In this document: in pieces, positions 1 through 5,362 of the stretch
Numbering within the stretch: the first letter of the stretch is position 1
How the letters are laid out: every line of letters starts with the position of its first letter
Origin: Bacillota bacterium
Lineage (GTDB): Bacteria; Bacillota; Bacilli; Alicyclobacillales; Alicyclobacillaceae
Length of the DNA: 5,362 nt
Direction: 5' to 3'
NCBI GenBank assembly: GCA_021820805.1
Contig: JAKADF010000277.1
Span: 1-5,362 of the forward strand
Made by a program: the position numbers and the translations under genes
Notes under the pieces: model-generated
What the model was told of the DNA's origin: nothing
The model's input: only the letters and a program-made list of their open reading frames with translations
The model's database searches: none

Positions 1-1
1 T

Positions 2-514
2 ACCAAGGCCCACTGTGCACTACAGAGCCACCAGACGTATAGGCGGTTTCTGAAGTCGGACAAGCGCGGGAACTTGAGGATCGACAAGGAAGCAGTCAAA
101 GCTGCGGAGCGCTTGGACGGGAAGTACCTGATTCGGACATCTGACGACACACTGTCCGCAGAAGACGTTGCCCTTGGATACAAACAGCTTTGGCAAGTTG
201 AAACTGCGTTTCGGTCTCTCAAACAAACGATGGAGCTTCGCCCGATGTACCACCGAAAAGACGAGCGAATTCGAGCACATGTTCTTCTATGCTGGCTGTC
301 ACTTTTGTTAGTGCGGGTAGCAGAAAACCGCACAAAACGGACTTGGAGTGAAATCCGGGCGATTATGAATGAGATGCATCTGGTTACTTACAAGTCTGCC
401 AATGGAAAGGTCCGTCAAAGAACCGAGGTTACAGATGAGCAGGGTGAGATTCTAAAGGCCCTTGGCTATGCGTATCCACCCCTGATTCACGAGTTATCCA
501 CAGAATATCTGTAG
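2..514 (+). CDS. IS1634-type (IS4 superfamily) DDE transposase, C-terminal part, cut by the window edge
   Basis: The reading frame is open from base 2 to the TAG at 512-514 (170 residues), so the true start lies outside the window; the TTG at 74 is only an internal codon. The visible part is the end of the RNase H-like catalytic domain of a cut-and-paste transposase. The stretch YKQLWQVETAFRSLK (about residues 60-74) matches the IS4-superfamily signature Y-x2-R-x3-E-x6-K, with Leu in place of the usual Arg. Its Glu (codon 200-202) would be the third acidic residue of the DDE triad. Downstream, ELRPMYHRKDERIRAHVLLC and LLLVRVAENRT are typical of IS1634 relatives. The C-terminus looks complete, with no internal stop or frameshift. 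Whether the whole element is active cannot be judged, since the N-terminus and left end are not in view. I could not identify the right terminal inverted repeat after 514. Confidence 0.88.
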   Translation, partial: TKAHCALQSHQTYRRFLKSDKRGNLRIDKEAVKAAERLDGKYLIRTSDDTLSAEDVALGYKQLWQVETAFRSLKQTMELRPMYHRKDERIRAHVLLCWLSLLLVRVAENRTKRTWSEIRAIMNEMHLVTYKSANGKVRQRTEVTDEQGEILKALGYAYPPLIHELSTEYL

Positions 515-734
515 GCACTACATGAATCTATCCACAGTCCCGGAATTCCAAGCTCAGTAAAGGGTTTCGGGATTTTGTATATCTACAACTGTCGAAGCCG
601 AGATTAAACCTCGTCCGCATCTCATATGTACATACGCGGTAAAACCATTTGAAGTAGCGGAATAGATACAATTATTTAATTCAGAAATATATTCGTTCCC
701 TTAAAACCCTCACCACGTATAGTTTTTTTACTTC

Positions 735-740
735 TATAAT
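735..740 (+). promoter_or_regulatory. Perfect -10-like box (TATAAT), no good -35
   Basis: TATAAT lies 28 bases before the ATG of the small ORF at 769. Sixteen to eighteen bases upstream there is no TTGACA-like hexamer (accacg or neighbours) and no extended -10 TG. In such AT-rich DNA a chance match is quite possible, so this is a candidate only. Confidence 0.25.
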
Positions 741-768
741 ATGTTGCACAAAAAGAGGATCATCATAA

Positions 769-837
769 ATGATGGACAATTTATCAACATACCACTATAC
801 ATCATTAAAGTGCATCATTAAAGTGGAAATGATATAA
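769..837 (+). CDS. Possible 22-residue peptide ORF of unknown function
   Basis: ATG at 769 opens 22 codons (begins MMDNLSTYHYTSLKC) and ends with TAA at 835-837. A purine-rich run, AAAAAGAGGA (about 749-758), lies some ten bases upstream and could serve as a ribosome binding site; TATAAT is further upstream. The middle of the ORF is made of the 13-bp tandem repeat, whose length is not a multiple of three, so the two copies are read in different frames. This argues against long-standing coding selection. The start overlaps an inverted repeat (CATCAT/ATGATG, 761-774). No similarity is recognised. Confidence 0.2.
   Translation: MMDNLSTYHYTSLKCIIKVEMI
800..825. repeat. Perfect 13-bp tandem duplication
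   Basis: CATCATTAAAGTG occurs twice head to tail (800-812 and 813-825) with no mismatch. Two identical copies point to a recent slippage duplication. A related ATCAT/ATGAT pattern recurs just upstream at 759-774, so the area is locally repetitive. No function is evident. Confidence 0.85.
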
Positions 838-939
838 GGGAAAGTACAGTGTCATTTTACAAATAAATTTATAACAGTTAAGGGTGAACTAAATAAACTA
901 AAAATTAATTTCTTCATGTATTTTTTTGAGCAGTAGACT

Positions 940-956
940 CCGGCCTCTTAAGGCGG
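940..956. repeat. Small GC hairpin ahead of the TnpB remnant
   Basis: CCGGCCT (940-946) pairs with AGGCGG (951-956) over six base pairs with one bulged G and a CTTA loop. It stands out in AT-rich surroundings. IS200/IS605 elements carry subterminal hairpins that their HUH transposase recognises at the ends, so this may be the left-end hairpin of the element whose tnpB remnant follows. That role is inference; no tnpA or right end is present. Confidence 0.4.
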
Positions 957-1017
957 AAAGGAATGCGCTTTGTTTTTGTTGTTGAATCTCATTTATCTGT
1001 GTAGTATGCCTTATTTG

Positions 1018-1216
1018 GTGAAAGAAACGATTTCCTTGCAAATTACAATGACTGCAAAAATCAAAATTATGCCCTCACTGGGACAAATGGCTTTGTTACA
1101 ACAAACACTTCGTGCATATCGAAATGGGTGTAATTTTGTATTTTCTCTTGTATTTGAAACAAAAGAGTTGGTATAGGCAAAACTCCACGAACAAATACCA
1201 GAAAGTTCGGGAATAT
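1018..1216 (+). pseudogene. IS605 OrfB/TnpB-like gene, N-terminal remnant with nonsense codon and frameshift
   Basis: The frame through MTAKIKIMPSL (from 1048), then LLQQTLRAYRNGCN and VFETKEL, matches the N-terminal helix-turn-helix domain of IS605 OrfB/TnpB proteins, RNA-guided nucleases of about 350-450 residues. It stops at TAG 1174-1176. Beyond the stop the same frame continues in family-like fashion as AKLHEQ (1177-1194). After one extra base (1195) the next frame gives YQKVREY (1196-1216). The lesions are therefore a nonsense codon, most simply CAG to TAG, and a net loss of two bases (or gain of one). Homology ends at 1216; the nuclease domain is absent. The start is uncertain: GTG 1018, ATG 1006 and ATG 1048 are in frame, none with a good ribosome binding site. 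Inactive. Confidence 0.72.
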
Positions 1217-1218
1217 CC

Positions 1219-1259
1219 AAAAAAATGCCCTAGTTGATCTTAGCTAAATCAACAAGGGC
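1219..1259 (-). terminator. Strong intrinsic terminator of the lactate permease gene
   Basis: The arms at 1227-1238 and 1248-1259 pair over 12 positions with one A/A mismatch, closing a 9-base loop; the base is GC-rich (GCCC/GGGC). Read on the minus strand, the hairpin is followed by A and then seven T (1225-1219), the classic Rho-independent layout. It lies 57 bases after the lctP stop codon. On the plus strand the hairpin is followed by only a weak T-rich stretch (ATTTTAT), so it probably works mainly for the minus strand. Confidence 0.88.
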
Positions 1260-1315
1260 GCCCATTTTATCTTAAATATCCGCGCGACATTAGCTTTTCG
1301 TTGTTGTCAAGTATG

Positions 1316-2923
1316 CTAAATTTTCATGACGTTAGGTGCTAGGAAGTAATATAATAGACCAATGACTATAAGGTAGGCGAGGCCAAACAGCGTCCAGCCC
1401 ATATTATATCGTATCACATCGCCTTCTTTGCGGGTAAATCCGGTTGTAGAAACACCAACACTGGCAGTTTGAGGCGCGATTGGCTTACCAACTTCTGCTC
1501 CAACTGAGTTCAAAGAAGGCAGTAAAAGAGCAGGGAAGCCGAGCAATTTGCCAACCATTGCTTGGAAAGCGCCGAACATTGCATTGGTAGAAGTGTTGCT
1601 TCCTGACAGAGCCACGCCAATCCAGCCCAAGATGGGAGCCAGAATAATATAAATAATAGGTCCAACCTTGGAAAATGCGTATGCCAAGGATGCTGCCATG
1701 CCCGAGAAGTTAAATATGTTGGCAAGGCCAAAGATGAAAAAGCCGACCAGCAGTGCGCCCCACATTTGTCTAAATGTTGTACGGAAAACGTCACCCATCA
1801 CTTTAAAAGATTTTTTTGCAAATAAGAGGACAATAATAATCCACGAGAAGAAAATCCAAGTGCCGCCAGAGAATGGTGTCCAATTGAAGAGTACCGACAC
1901 GGCTTTATGTGAAATGGAGGAAAATCCTTTTACATCAATTTTCATAAAGCTGATATCGCCCAAATGGGACCAAGGCCCAGTTCCCGCAAGCACAACAATA
2001 ACCAAAATAATAATAGGGACCCATGAATAAAAAACTTCGCGAGATGTAAGATCTGAACGACCAAACGTTCTGGTCGATTGTACTTCAGATCCGCCGAACG
2101 CCAAAGTTGATTTAGGACACCAAACTTTCAGGAACAAAAGGATGCAGACGAAAGAGACAATCGCACCCGTTATATCCGGAAGGTAGGGCCCCAGATAATG
2201 GGCCACAGGCCATTGGCCAAGGATGTAAGAGAGAGAGCCGACAATGGCCAAGGGCCATCCATCTTTAAATCCTTTCTTCCCCGCAACTAAATAAATGAGA
2301 ATCCAAGGCGGAGCGAGAGCTAAGAGTGCGACGATATCACCAACCGAGGCTGATACCTTCATGAGCGGTAAGCCAGTTACAGATGCCAACACGATGATAG
2401 GAACACCCATCGCGCCATACGAAACCGGAGCATTGTTCGCGATCGCTGTCACGCGCAACGCATCTAGATCAACAATTCCCAAACCAATGAGGATAGGTGC
2501 AATTACTGCCCAAGGATAGCCGAACCCGACCAATCCTTCCAGTAGTGCCCCGAAAGCCCAAGCCAGAAGGATAGCCTGAACGCGTACATCCGCTGTCGCC
2601 TGTTCAACCAGCCATTATCGGAGTGTATCGAAAAGGCCAATTTTAACCATGGTGTAATACAATACAACGCCCCAGTACGTAATCCAGTCGATTGCCCAAA
2701 TACCTGTGAGTCCGCCATACAAAAAGGCCCTAGACCCAACCACAATGGGGGTATGCCAGATTCCCACCGCTATCAGCATCGTGACAATCGCCGAAATGAC
2801 TACGGCTAGCCATGCCGTCATACGTAGGACAGCTAAAAGAAATAGAAGCAACAAAACAGGAATGGCTGCCATTACCACAGTAAATCCAAGATTACCTAAA
2901 GGATTTAAGATTTCCTGAAACAC
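1316..2923 (-). pseudogene. lctP: L-lactate permease (LctP/LldP family), broken by one in-frame stop codon
   Basis: This is a multi-pass inner-membrane carrier of the lactate permease family (TC 2.A.14), which imports lactate or glycolate with protons. From GTG 2923 the frame gives 535 codons plus stop, a normal family length. Recognisable blocks are NPLGNLGFT near the N-terminus, FGALLEGLVGFG (124-135), NNAPVSYGAMGVPII (163-177), SGSNTSTNAMFGAFQ (440-454) and GKPIAPQTASVG (479-490). Many hydrophobic segments surround a polar loop at about 270-295. Codon 103 is TAA (2615-2617) between FDTLR and WLVEQATADVR, with no frame change on either side; CAA (Gln) to TAA would explain it. A truncated product would end after about three helices and cannot transport. 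GTG 2923 is preferred because it follows AGGTGGT and gives the usual short lead to NPLGNL; GTG 2974 is an in-frame alternative with poor spacing signals. Sequencing error or readthrough are alternatives. Confidence 0.93.
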
Positions 2924-2930
2924 TTGTTCC

Positions 2931-2937
2931 ACCACCT
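2931..2937 (-). promoter_or_regulatory. Ribosome binding site deciding the lctP start
   Basis: AGGTGGT on the minus strand ends seven bases before GTG 2923; its AGGTG core is nine bases away, an acceptable spacing. The upstream in-frame GTG at 2974 has no comparable site, which favours the shorter N-terminus. Confidence 0.5.
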
Positions 2938-3001
2938 GAAAACTCTGATTAGAATGAGAAATAGTTTTTAGCACTACGCTCTAAGGTGTGTTATGAAAAG
3001 T

Positions 3002-3007
3002 ATTATA
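3002..3007 (-). promoter_or_regulatory. Possible lctP promoter, -10 box only
   Basis: The minus strand reads TATAAT here, which would place the transcription start near 2995 and give a leader of about 70 bases before GTG 2923. The -35 region is poor: agcagt or gcagtt at 16-17 bases spacing. An activated promoter is possible, since lactate permease genes are often controlled by a regulator, but nothing in the sequence proves it. Confidence 0.3.
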
Positions 3008-3051
3008 AGATACCATGAATTTAAACTGCTTTCAGCCACGATAGTGATAAA

Positions 3052-3099
3052 TTATGGGGGGCCATTCGAAGAACAGTATAAAGATGAACGTTTAATCAT
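3052..3099 (-). CDS. Possible 15-residue leader peptide or gene-start stub upstream of lctP
   Basis: ATG at 3099 (minus strand) is preceded by AAAGGAGG (3106-3113) with six bases between, the best ribosome binding site in the window. The frame encodes MIKRSSLYCSSNGPP and closes at TAA 3052-3054. The next start, lctP GTG 2923, lies 128 bases further on. Either it is a short regulatory or leader peptide on a longer lctP transcript, or it is the preserved 5' end of a gene whose body was deleted. I recognise no family. The strong site but tiny product makes a deletion remnant at least as likely as a functional peptide. Confidence 0.35.
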   Translation of the reverse strand: MIKRSSLYCSSNGPP

Positions 3100-3105
3100 A
3101 AATCG

Positions 3106-3113
3106 CCTCCTTT
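3106..3113 (-). promoter_or_regulatory. Consensus Shine-Dalgarno site for the 15-codon ORF
   Basis: AAAGGAGG on the minus strand, six bases before ATG 3099. Such a complete match upstream of an ATG is unlikely to be chance in AT-rich DNA and suggests translation started here at least in the past. Confidence 0.5.
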
Positions 3114-3159
3114 GTTTCTTGCAGAGCTAGGTTCGTATCATATCCTTACTATATTACTG

Positions 3160-3173
3160 TTTGAATAATCAAA
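3160..3173. promoter_or_regulatory. Short palindrome upstream of lctP, weak operator candidate
   Basis: TTTGA (3160-3164) and TCAAA (3169-3173) form an inverted repeat around ATAA. It lies about 60 bases upstream of the 15-codon ORF and 237 bases upstream of the lctP start. Symmetry of this size is typical of a repressor half-site pair but also common by chance in AT-rich DNA. Confidence 0.15.
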
Positions 3174-3226
3174 AATGTCATTACACCAAACAATTTTACA
3201 CATTCTAAAACTACCCCGTCTTTTTT

Positions 3227-3346
3227 ATGCTCCACGGTGAACTATTTGTTTGTACCCGTTGTAAAATGCGGGTCTACATAGGTTACTTGCGTGGTTCTGA
3301 GAGTTATGGTGAGGACAAATGCATTGTTCTCAGTCATATAACATAG
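3227..3346 (+). CDS. Possible 39-residue CxxC peptide or gene fragment, unknown
   Basis: ATG 3227 opens 39 codons ending at TAG 3344-3346. The product reads MLHGELFVCTRCKMRVYIGY and then a charged segment, with a third Cys (residue 32) and a His close to the end. CxxC followed by an aromatic/basic segment resembles half of a small zinc ribbon. The frame is open a little further upstream, to the stop at 3206-3208, but there is no clear ribosome binding site before the ATG. It may be a fragment of a larger decayed gene; I recognise no family. Confidence 0.25.
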   Translation: MLHGELFVCTRCKMRVYIGYLRGSESYGEDKCIVLSHIT

Positions 3347-3466
3347 AAAATTCTTTCGGAGTGTACCTCACAATGTGGATTTTGTTAAAACATCTTAAAC
3401 GCACATATTTACCCAAACTGTACTAGAAAATAAATCTACCCGTGCTCAAACCTAGATGCGACTTAC

Positions 3467-3474
3467 AGAAAGGA
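3467..3474 (+). promoter_or_regulatory. Ribosome binding site deciding the phosphoesterase start
   Basis: AGAAAGGA ends nine bases before TTG 3484. The in-frame ATG 3475 directly abuts it, with no room for a ribosome, and GTG 3442 has no such site. This supports TTG as the start, giving a protein that opens with MNRK and a hydrophobic segment. Confidence 0.5.
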
Positions 3475-3483
3475 ATGACATTC

Positions 3484-4500
3484 TTGAACAGAAAGGCATT
3501 TATTGTATTTTTGCTGTCCAATTTTATTACGTTATTCCTAATCGCTTCATATTCGGTAGAAAAAGAACAAAATACCATAATTAACAATTCGGATAAACAA
3601 CCCCGGTTAACATTTGGAGTAATCAGTGACATCCATATACGCTCGGGTAAAGACTACAGAGGTTATCCATATCACGACAAAGAAGCTGGCCGTAAATTTG
3701 CAAGTGCATTGAGAGACCTAAATTACATTAACCGAACACAAAATGCATTGGTAATCAACGGAGATCTTACAGTTACAGGTACGAAATCTGATTGTGACTG
3801 CATGAACAGAGTCTTGCGGTCCAATCCTCATCCCAAATGGACATTATTCACCATTGGGAACCACGAATTTTATGCTGCATTCCAAGATATACAAGGTAAA
3901 ATGAACATTCGATCATTTCCAAACAGCGTAACTGAATCACAGTGCTTAAAACGCTTTATCGACAATACCCAAATGCCTGGTGTTTACTATGATAGATGGA
4001 TTCAGGGATACCATTTCATCGTGTTAGGTTCAGAACAATCACGTATTACGAACCGCCAGAACTATGATAACCCTGTTCTTTCTGAAACCCAGTTGAAATG
4101 GCTAGATAACCAACTCAAAAGTTATCAAACGAACAAACCAACTTTTATTTTTTTACATCAACCAATCCCGTATGCTACTATTGGGAATTCCAATTACATA
4201 ATTAATGCAGCGAAACTGTACCGCATTGTTAGGAAATACCCTGTTATTTTTTTCTCTGGGCATAGCCATGAGACTTTACGTGAACAAACTAAGATAATAT
4301 ACCATGATGGGTTTGTAGTATTTAACGATTCTTCAGTTCGTAATCCTGTTTATGCATATCACATTCCAGTTAACGATAGTGAAGGACTATACGTACAAGT
4401 TTATGAAGGGAAAGTGGTGATTAAAGGAAGGGATTTTATGCACAGAACGTGGATAAATCAATATACAGTGCCTGTACAGCAAGCAGTAACTGATTTTTGA
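3484..4500 (+). CDS. Calcineurin-like metallophosphoesterase, exported or membrane-anchored
   Basis: This is a 338-residue hydrolase of the calcineurin-like phosphoesterase superfamily, which cleaves phosphomonoesters or phosphodiesters with two metal ions. All signature motifs are present in order: DIH (D49, H51), NGDL (G93-D94), GNHE (125-128), H225 in FLHQPIP, and GHSH (259-262). The N-terminus has MNRK and then a hydrophobic stretch (about 5-23), a signal peptide or signal anchor, so the enzyme should act outside the membrane. No lipobox Cys is seen. The start is TTG 3484, chosen from the site at 3467-3474; GTG 3442 and ATG 3475 are alternatives. A weak promoter may lie upstream (TTGTTA 3382-3387, TATTTA 3406-3411). 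The gene is uninterrupted, stands alone between remnants, and is more AT-rich than lctP, which hints at separate acquisition. The substrate cannot be told from sequence; cyclic nucleotide, nucleotide or cell-envelope phosphates are all possible. Confidence 0.9.
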   Translation: MNRKAFIVFLLSNFITLFLIASYSVEKEQNTIINNSDKQPRLTFGVISDIHIRSGKDYRGYPYHDKEAGRKFASALRDLNYINRTQNALVINGDLTVTGTKSDCDCMNRVLRSNPHPKWTLFTIGNHEFYAAFQDIQGKMNIRSFPNSVTESQCLKRFIDNTQMPGVYYDRWIQGYHFIVLGSEQSRITNRQNYDNPVLSETQLKWLDNQLKSYQTNKPTFIFLHQPIPYATIGNSNYIINAAKLYRIVRKYPVIFFSGHSHETLREQTKIIYHDGFVVFNDSSVRNPVYAYHIPVNDSEGLYVQVYEGKVVIKGRDFMHRTWINQYTVPVQQAVTDF

Positions 4501-4572
4501 AAGAAAGGTTAAAGTCTCATATAGAAATGTGTCGTGAATAGTTAGAGGAAAAAATAGACATAACCATTTTCA

Positions 4573-4599
4573 TTATAGCCTGCGCCCTTTAATGGTCAT
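4573..4599 (-). pseudogene. Stub of IS3-type orfB (8 codons)
   Basis: On the minus strand ATG 4597-4599 overlaps the orfA stop in an ATGA arrangement and reads MTIKGRRL before TAA 4573-4575. It lies in the -1 frame relative to orfA, as orfB does in IS3 elements. Nothing resembling the integrase catalytic core follows, so the element was cut just after the start of orfB. Confidence 0.4.
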
Positions 4600-4888
4600 G
4601 GATGTTTTTTTAGCAAATCACGCAGGATTGAAACTTCGAGTGCTTGTTCCGCAAGAGCTTTTTTTAACTTCTCATTTTCCGAAGCTAACTCAGTCCGTTC
4701 TGCAATTACTTGTTTATGTTCCTCACGGGTAACATATCCTTTAGACTCTCTTGCTTATTTGAGGTTGAGCCCCCATCCTGCTTAAATTGACGGACCCACC
4801 TATGTATCATATTTGGATTTAAATCGTGCTTTCTTCCTTCAAAGTATACAATCATTCTTTGGTATACAACTGAAAAAACTGCTACTAT
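4596..4888 (-). pseudogene. IS3-family orfA remnant with internal frameshift
   Basis: OrfA of IS3 elements is a DNA-binding helix-turn-helix protein with a C-terminal leucine-zipper region, joined to the OrfB integrase by -1 frameshifting. The first part (frame of 4853-4855) reads FSVVYQRM and then EGRKHDLNPNMIHRWVRQFK, a typical recognition-helix region. The second part, in another frame, reads GYVTREEHKQVIAERTELAS and then a coiled-coil segment ending SILRDLLKKHP and TGA at 4596-4598. The change of frame falls between about 4739 and 4757, where GAGAG may have gained an AG; in the second frame a stop lies at 4755-4757. The 5' end is also damaged: no credible start, and a TGA at 4889-4891. 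Together with the missing orfB this element is dead. Confidence 0.75.
4605..4611 (-). other. A7 slippery run near the end of IS3-type orfA
   Basis: Seven A on the minus strand (CTA AAA AAA C), four codons before the orfA stop. A -1 slip here would enter the frame of the overlapping orfB ATG, the usual way IS3 elements make the OrfAB transposase. Read on the plus strand it is a T7 run after an imperfect hairpin (arms 4559-4568 and 4591-4600, one mismatch, 22-base loop), which might also end transcripts of the phosphoesterase gene; the large loop makes that doubtful. Confidence 0.45.
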
Positions 4889-4951
4889 TCACAGTTCCAA
4901 AATTCCTCAAAGAGTTCGCAAATAGATTCATTCACTTATTTCTGTTAAAAC

Positions 4952-5273
4952 CTACGGTTTAATAATCTCGACGGGTGTTCCAACTTGAACAAGATTATAT
5001 AACCTTTTTGCCGATGGAATAGGTAACTCTACACAACCATTGCTTTGCGGAAAACCATAAGAGGCGCGTTGAAAACCATGCTAACCGTTGATGAATTCTT
5101 GCCTTCGTGCCGGATCTTTCACCTCAGTCGGGGCTTTATGTTGCAACTTGACAGGCCTCGTTCGTATCAACGTATGATTTTTTCCGTTTCGCGACGTGAC
5201 CCTTGAATAATGGTATATTAACGTAATCTTCGACGTACAAATATAGGTCTTGATTAACCGTTAAGTATTCCAT
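4952..5273 (-). pseudogene. Decayed L,D-transpeptidase (YkuD domain)
   Basis: L,D-transpeptidases crosslink peptidoglycan outside the membrane with a catalytic Cys. The C-terminal piece (4952-5080) reads HGFQRASYGFPQSNGCVELP and continues to VGTPVEII and a TAG stop; it has the HG of the fold and the SxGC catalytic motif, with Asn where the common form has His. Directly upstream in the same frame is TAG 5081-5083, preceded by KAPTEVKDPARRQEFING. One frame over, ATG 5273 to TAA 5136 gives 45 residues with VNQDLYLYVEDYV, resembling the opening strand of YkuD domains. One extra base around 5135-5138 would join them (QVAT to KAPTEV). So there is at least one frameshift and one nonsense codon. The C-terminal assignment is firm; the N-terminal piece is inferred from its pattern, frame and spacing. 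Confidence 0.7.
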
Positions 5274-5354
5274 AATTATTCAGGTGAAGTGCCATATTAT
5301 CTAAGCGTTTTGCAGAATGAAGATTTTTGATAAAGCAAAAAGAATTATTACCAA
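5274..5354 (-). other. Possible signal-peptide end of the L,D-transpeptidase pseudogene
   Basis: TTG 5354 on the minus strand begins LVIILFALSKIFILQNA, a hydrophobic stretch like a signal peptide, in the same frame as ATG 5273. TAG and TGA codons separate the two. It could be the original N-terminus of the enzyme after two more nonsense mutations, or chance AT-rich hydrophobic sequence. The window ends here. Confidence 0.25.
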
Positions 5355-5362
5355 GTTATAAA

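Larger units (their letters stand above)
515..939. other. AT-rich intergenic stretch without a recognised gene
   Basis: Apart from the possible 22-codon ORF, the -10-like box and the tandem repeat listed separately, I see no coding sequence here on either strand; every frame is closed at short intervals. The first 30-80 bases should contain the right end of the IS1634-type element, but without the left end the inverted repeat cannot be recognised. A 9-bp direct repeat (TATCCACAG) lies at 495-503 and 529-537, the first copy inside the transposase gene. Base composition is clearly more AT-rich than in the transposase or the lactate permease gene. Confidence 0.6.

Noticed and set aside
20..280. 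86-codon minus-strand frame opposite the transposase
   Set aside because: Antisense shadow of the transposase coding sequence.
494..502. TTATCCACA, a perfect DnaA-box match, with a near copy at 528-536
   Set aside because: The first copy lies in the transposase coding sequence (ELST codons), only these two are present, and there is no AT-rich unwinding region or dnaA/dnaN context. A chance match.
800..825. CRISPR-like repeat
   Set aside because: Only two directly adjacent 13-bp copies without spacers; a simple tandem duplication.
1011..1220. 69-codon minus-strand frame opposite the TnpB remnant
   Set aside because: Antisense shadow; the plus frame matches the OrfB/TnpB N-terminus.
1510..1794. 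94-codon minus-strand open frame
   Set aside because: It overlaps lctP in another frame; the lctP frame carries the conserved family motifs.
1668..2030. 120-codon plus-strand open frame opposite lctP (also 2295-2519 and 2706-2918)
   Set aside because: Antisense shadows of a membrane-protein gene; no recognisable domain and no ribosome binding site.
2531..2533. TTG as a functional restart making a 405-residue permease
   Set aside because: It falls inside the conserved ALLEGLVGFG block and would lack the first helices; the GGAAGGA before it is coding sequence and too close.
2503..2745. 80-codon minus-strand frame spanning the lctP stop codon
   Set aside because: It suggested a frameshift, but translation shows lctP continues in the same frame on both sides of TAA 2615-2617, so this is only a shadow.
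3297..3333. Inverted repeat CTGAGA/TCTCAG as a possible terminator or riboswitch
   Set aside because: Six pairs around a 25-base loop with no T-tract; too weak to support.

Overview
The window looks like an accessory, decaying stretch of a chromosome from a Gram-positive, Bacillota-type bacterium. AGGAGG-like ribosome binding sites, GTG/TTG starts, an LctP-type lactate permease and IS1634-, IS605- and IS3-type transposase remnants fit an Alicyclobacillus-like or other spore-forming acidophile relative. That placement is inference from the style of the proteins, not a species call.

Layout. Positions 2-514 (+) hold the C-terminal part of an IS1634-type (IS4 superfamily) transposase that runs off the left edge. 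515-1017 is AT-rich and without a recognised gene; it contains a perfect 13-bp tandem repeat, a possible 22-codon ORF and a small GC hairpin. 1018-1216 (+) is the first part of an IS605 OrfB/TnpB-like gene, broken by a nonsense codon and a 2-nt frame change and then cut off. It ends two bases before the T-tract of a strong intrinsic terminator (1219-1259, minus strand). That terminator serves the largest gene, an L-lactate permease (lctP) on the minus strand, 1316-2923. Its whole length is readable in one frame apart from a single internal TAA at 2615-2617, so it is a recent one-codon pseudogene. Upstream of it lie a -10-like box and a 15-codon ORF with a textbook ribosome binding site.

The right half has one apparently intact gene, a secreted or membrane-anchored calcineurin-like metallophosphoesterase (3484-4500, +), with all signature metal ligands. 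It is followed on the minus strand by a broken IS3-type orfA (4596-4888) that still has its A7 slippery run and an 8-codon stub of orfB. Then comes a decayed YkuD-type L,D-transpeptidase (4952-5273, possibly to 5354) with a frameshift and at least one nonsense codon.

The genes do not form a pathway. The window is best read as a graveyard of insertion sequences in which a lactate importer and a cell-wall crosslinking enzyme have been lost, while a phosphoesterase survives. I see no CRISPR array, tRNA, rRNA or complete mobile element, and no convincing new multi-gene system. The least explained items are three small ORFs and the in-frame stop in lctP.
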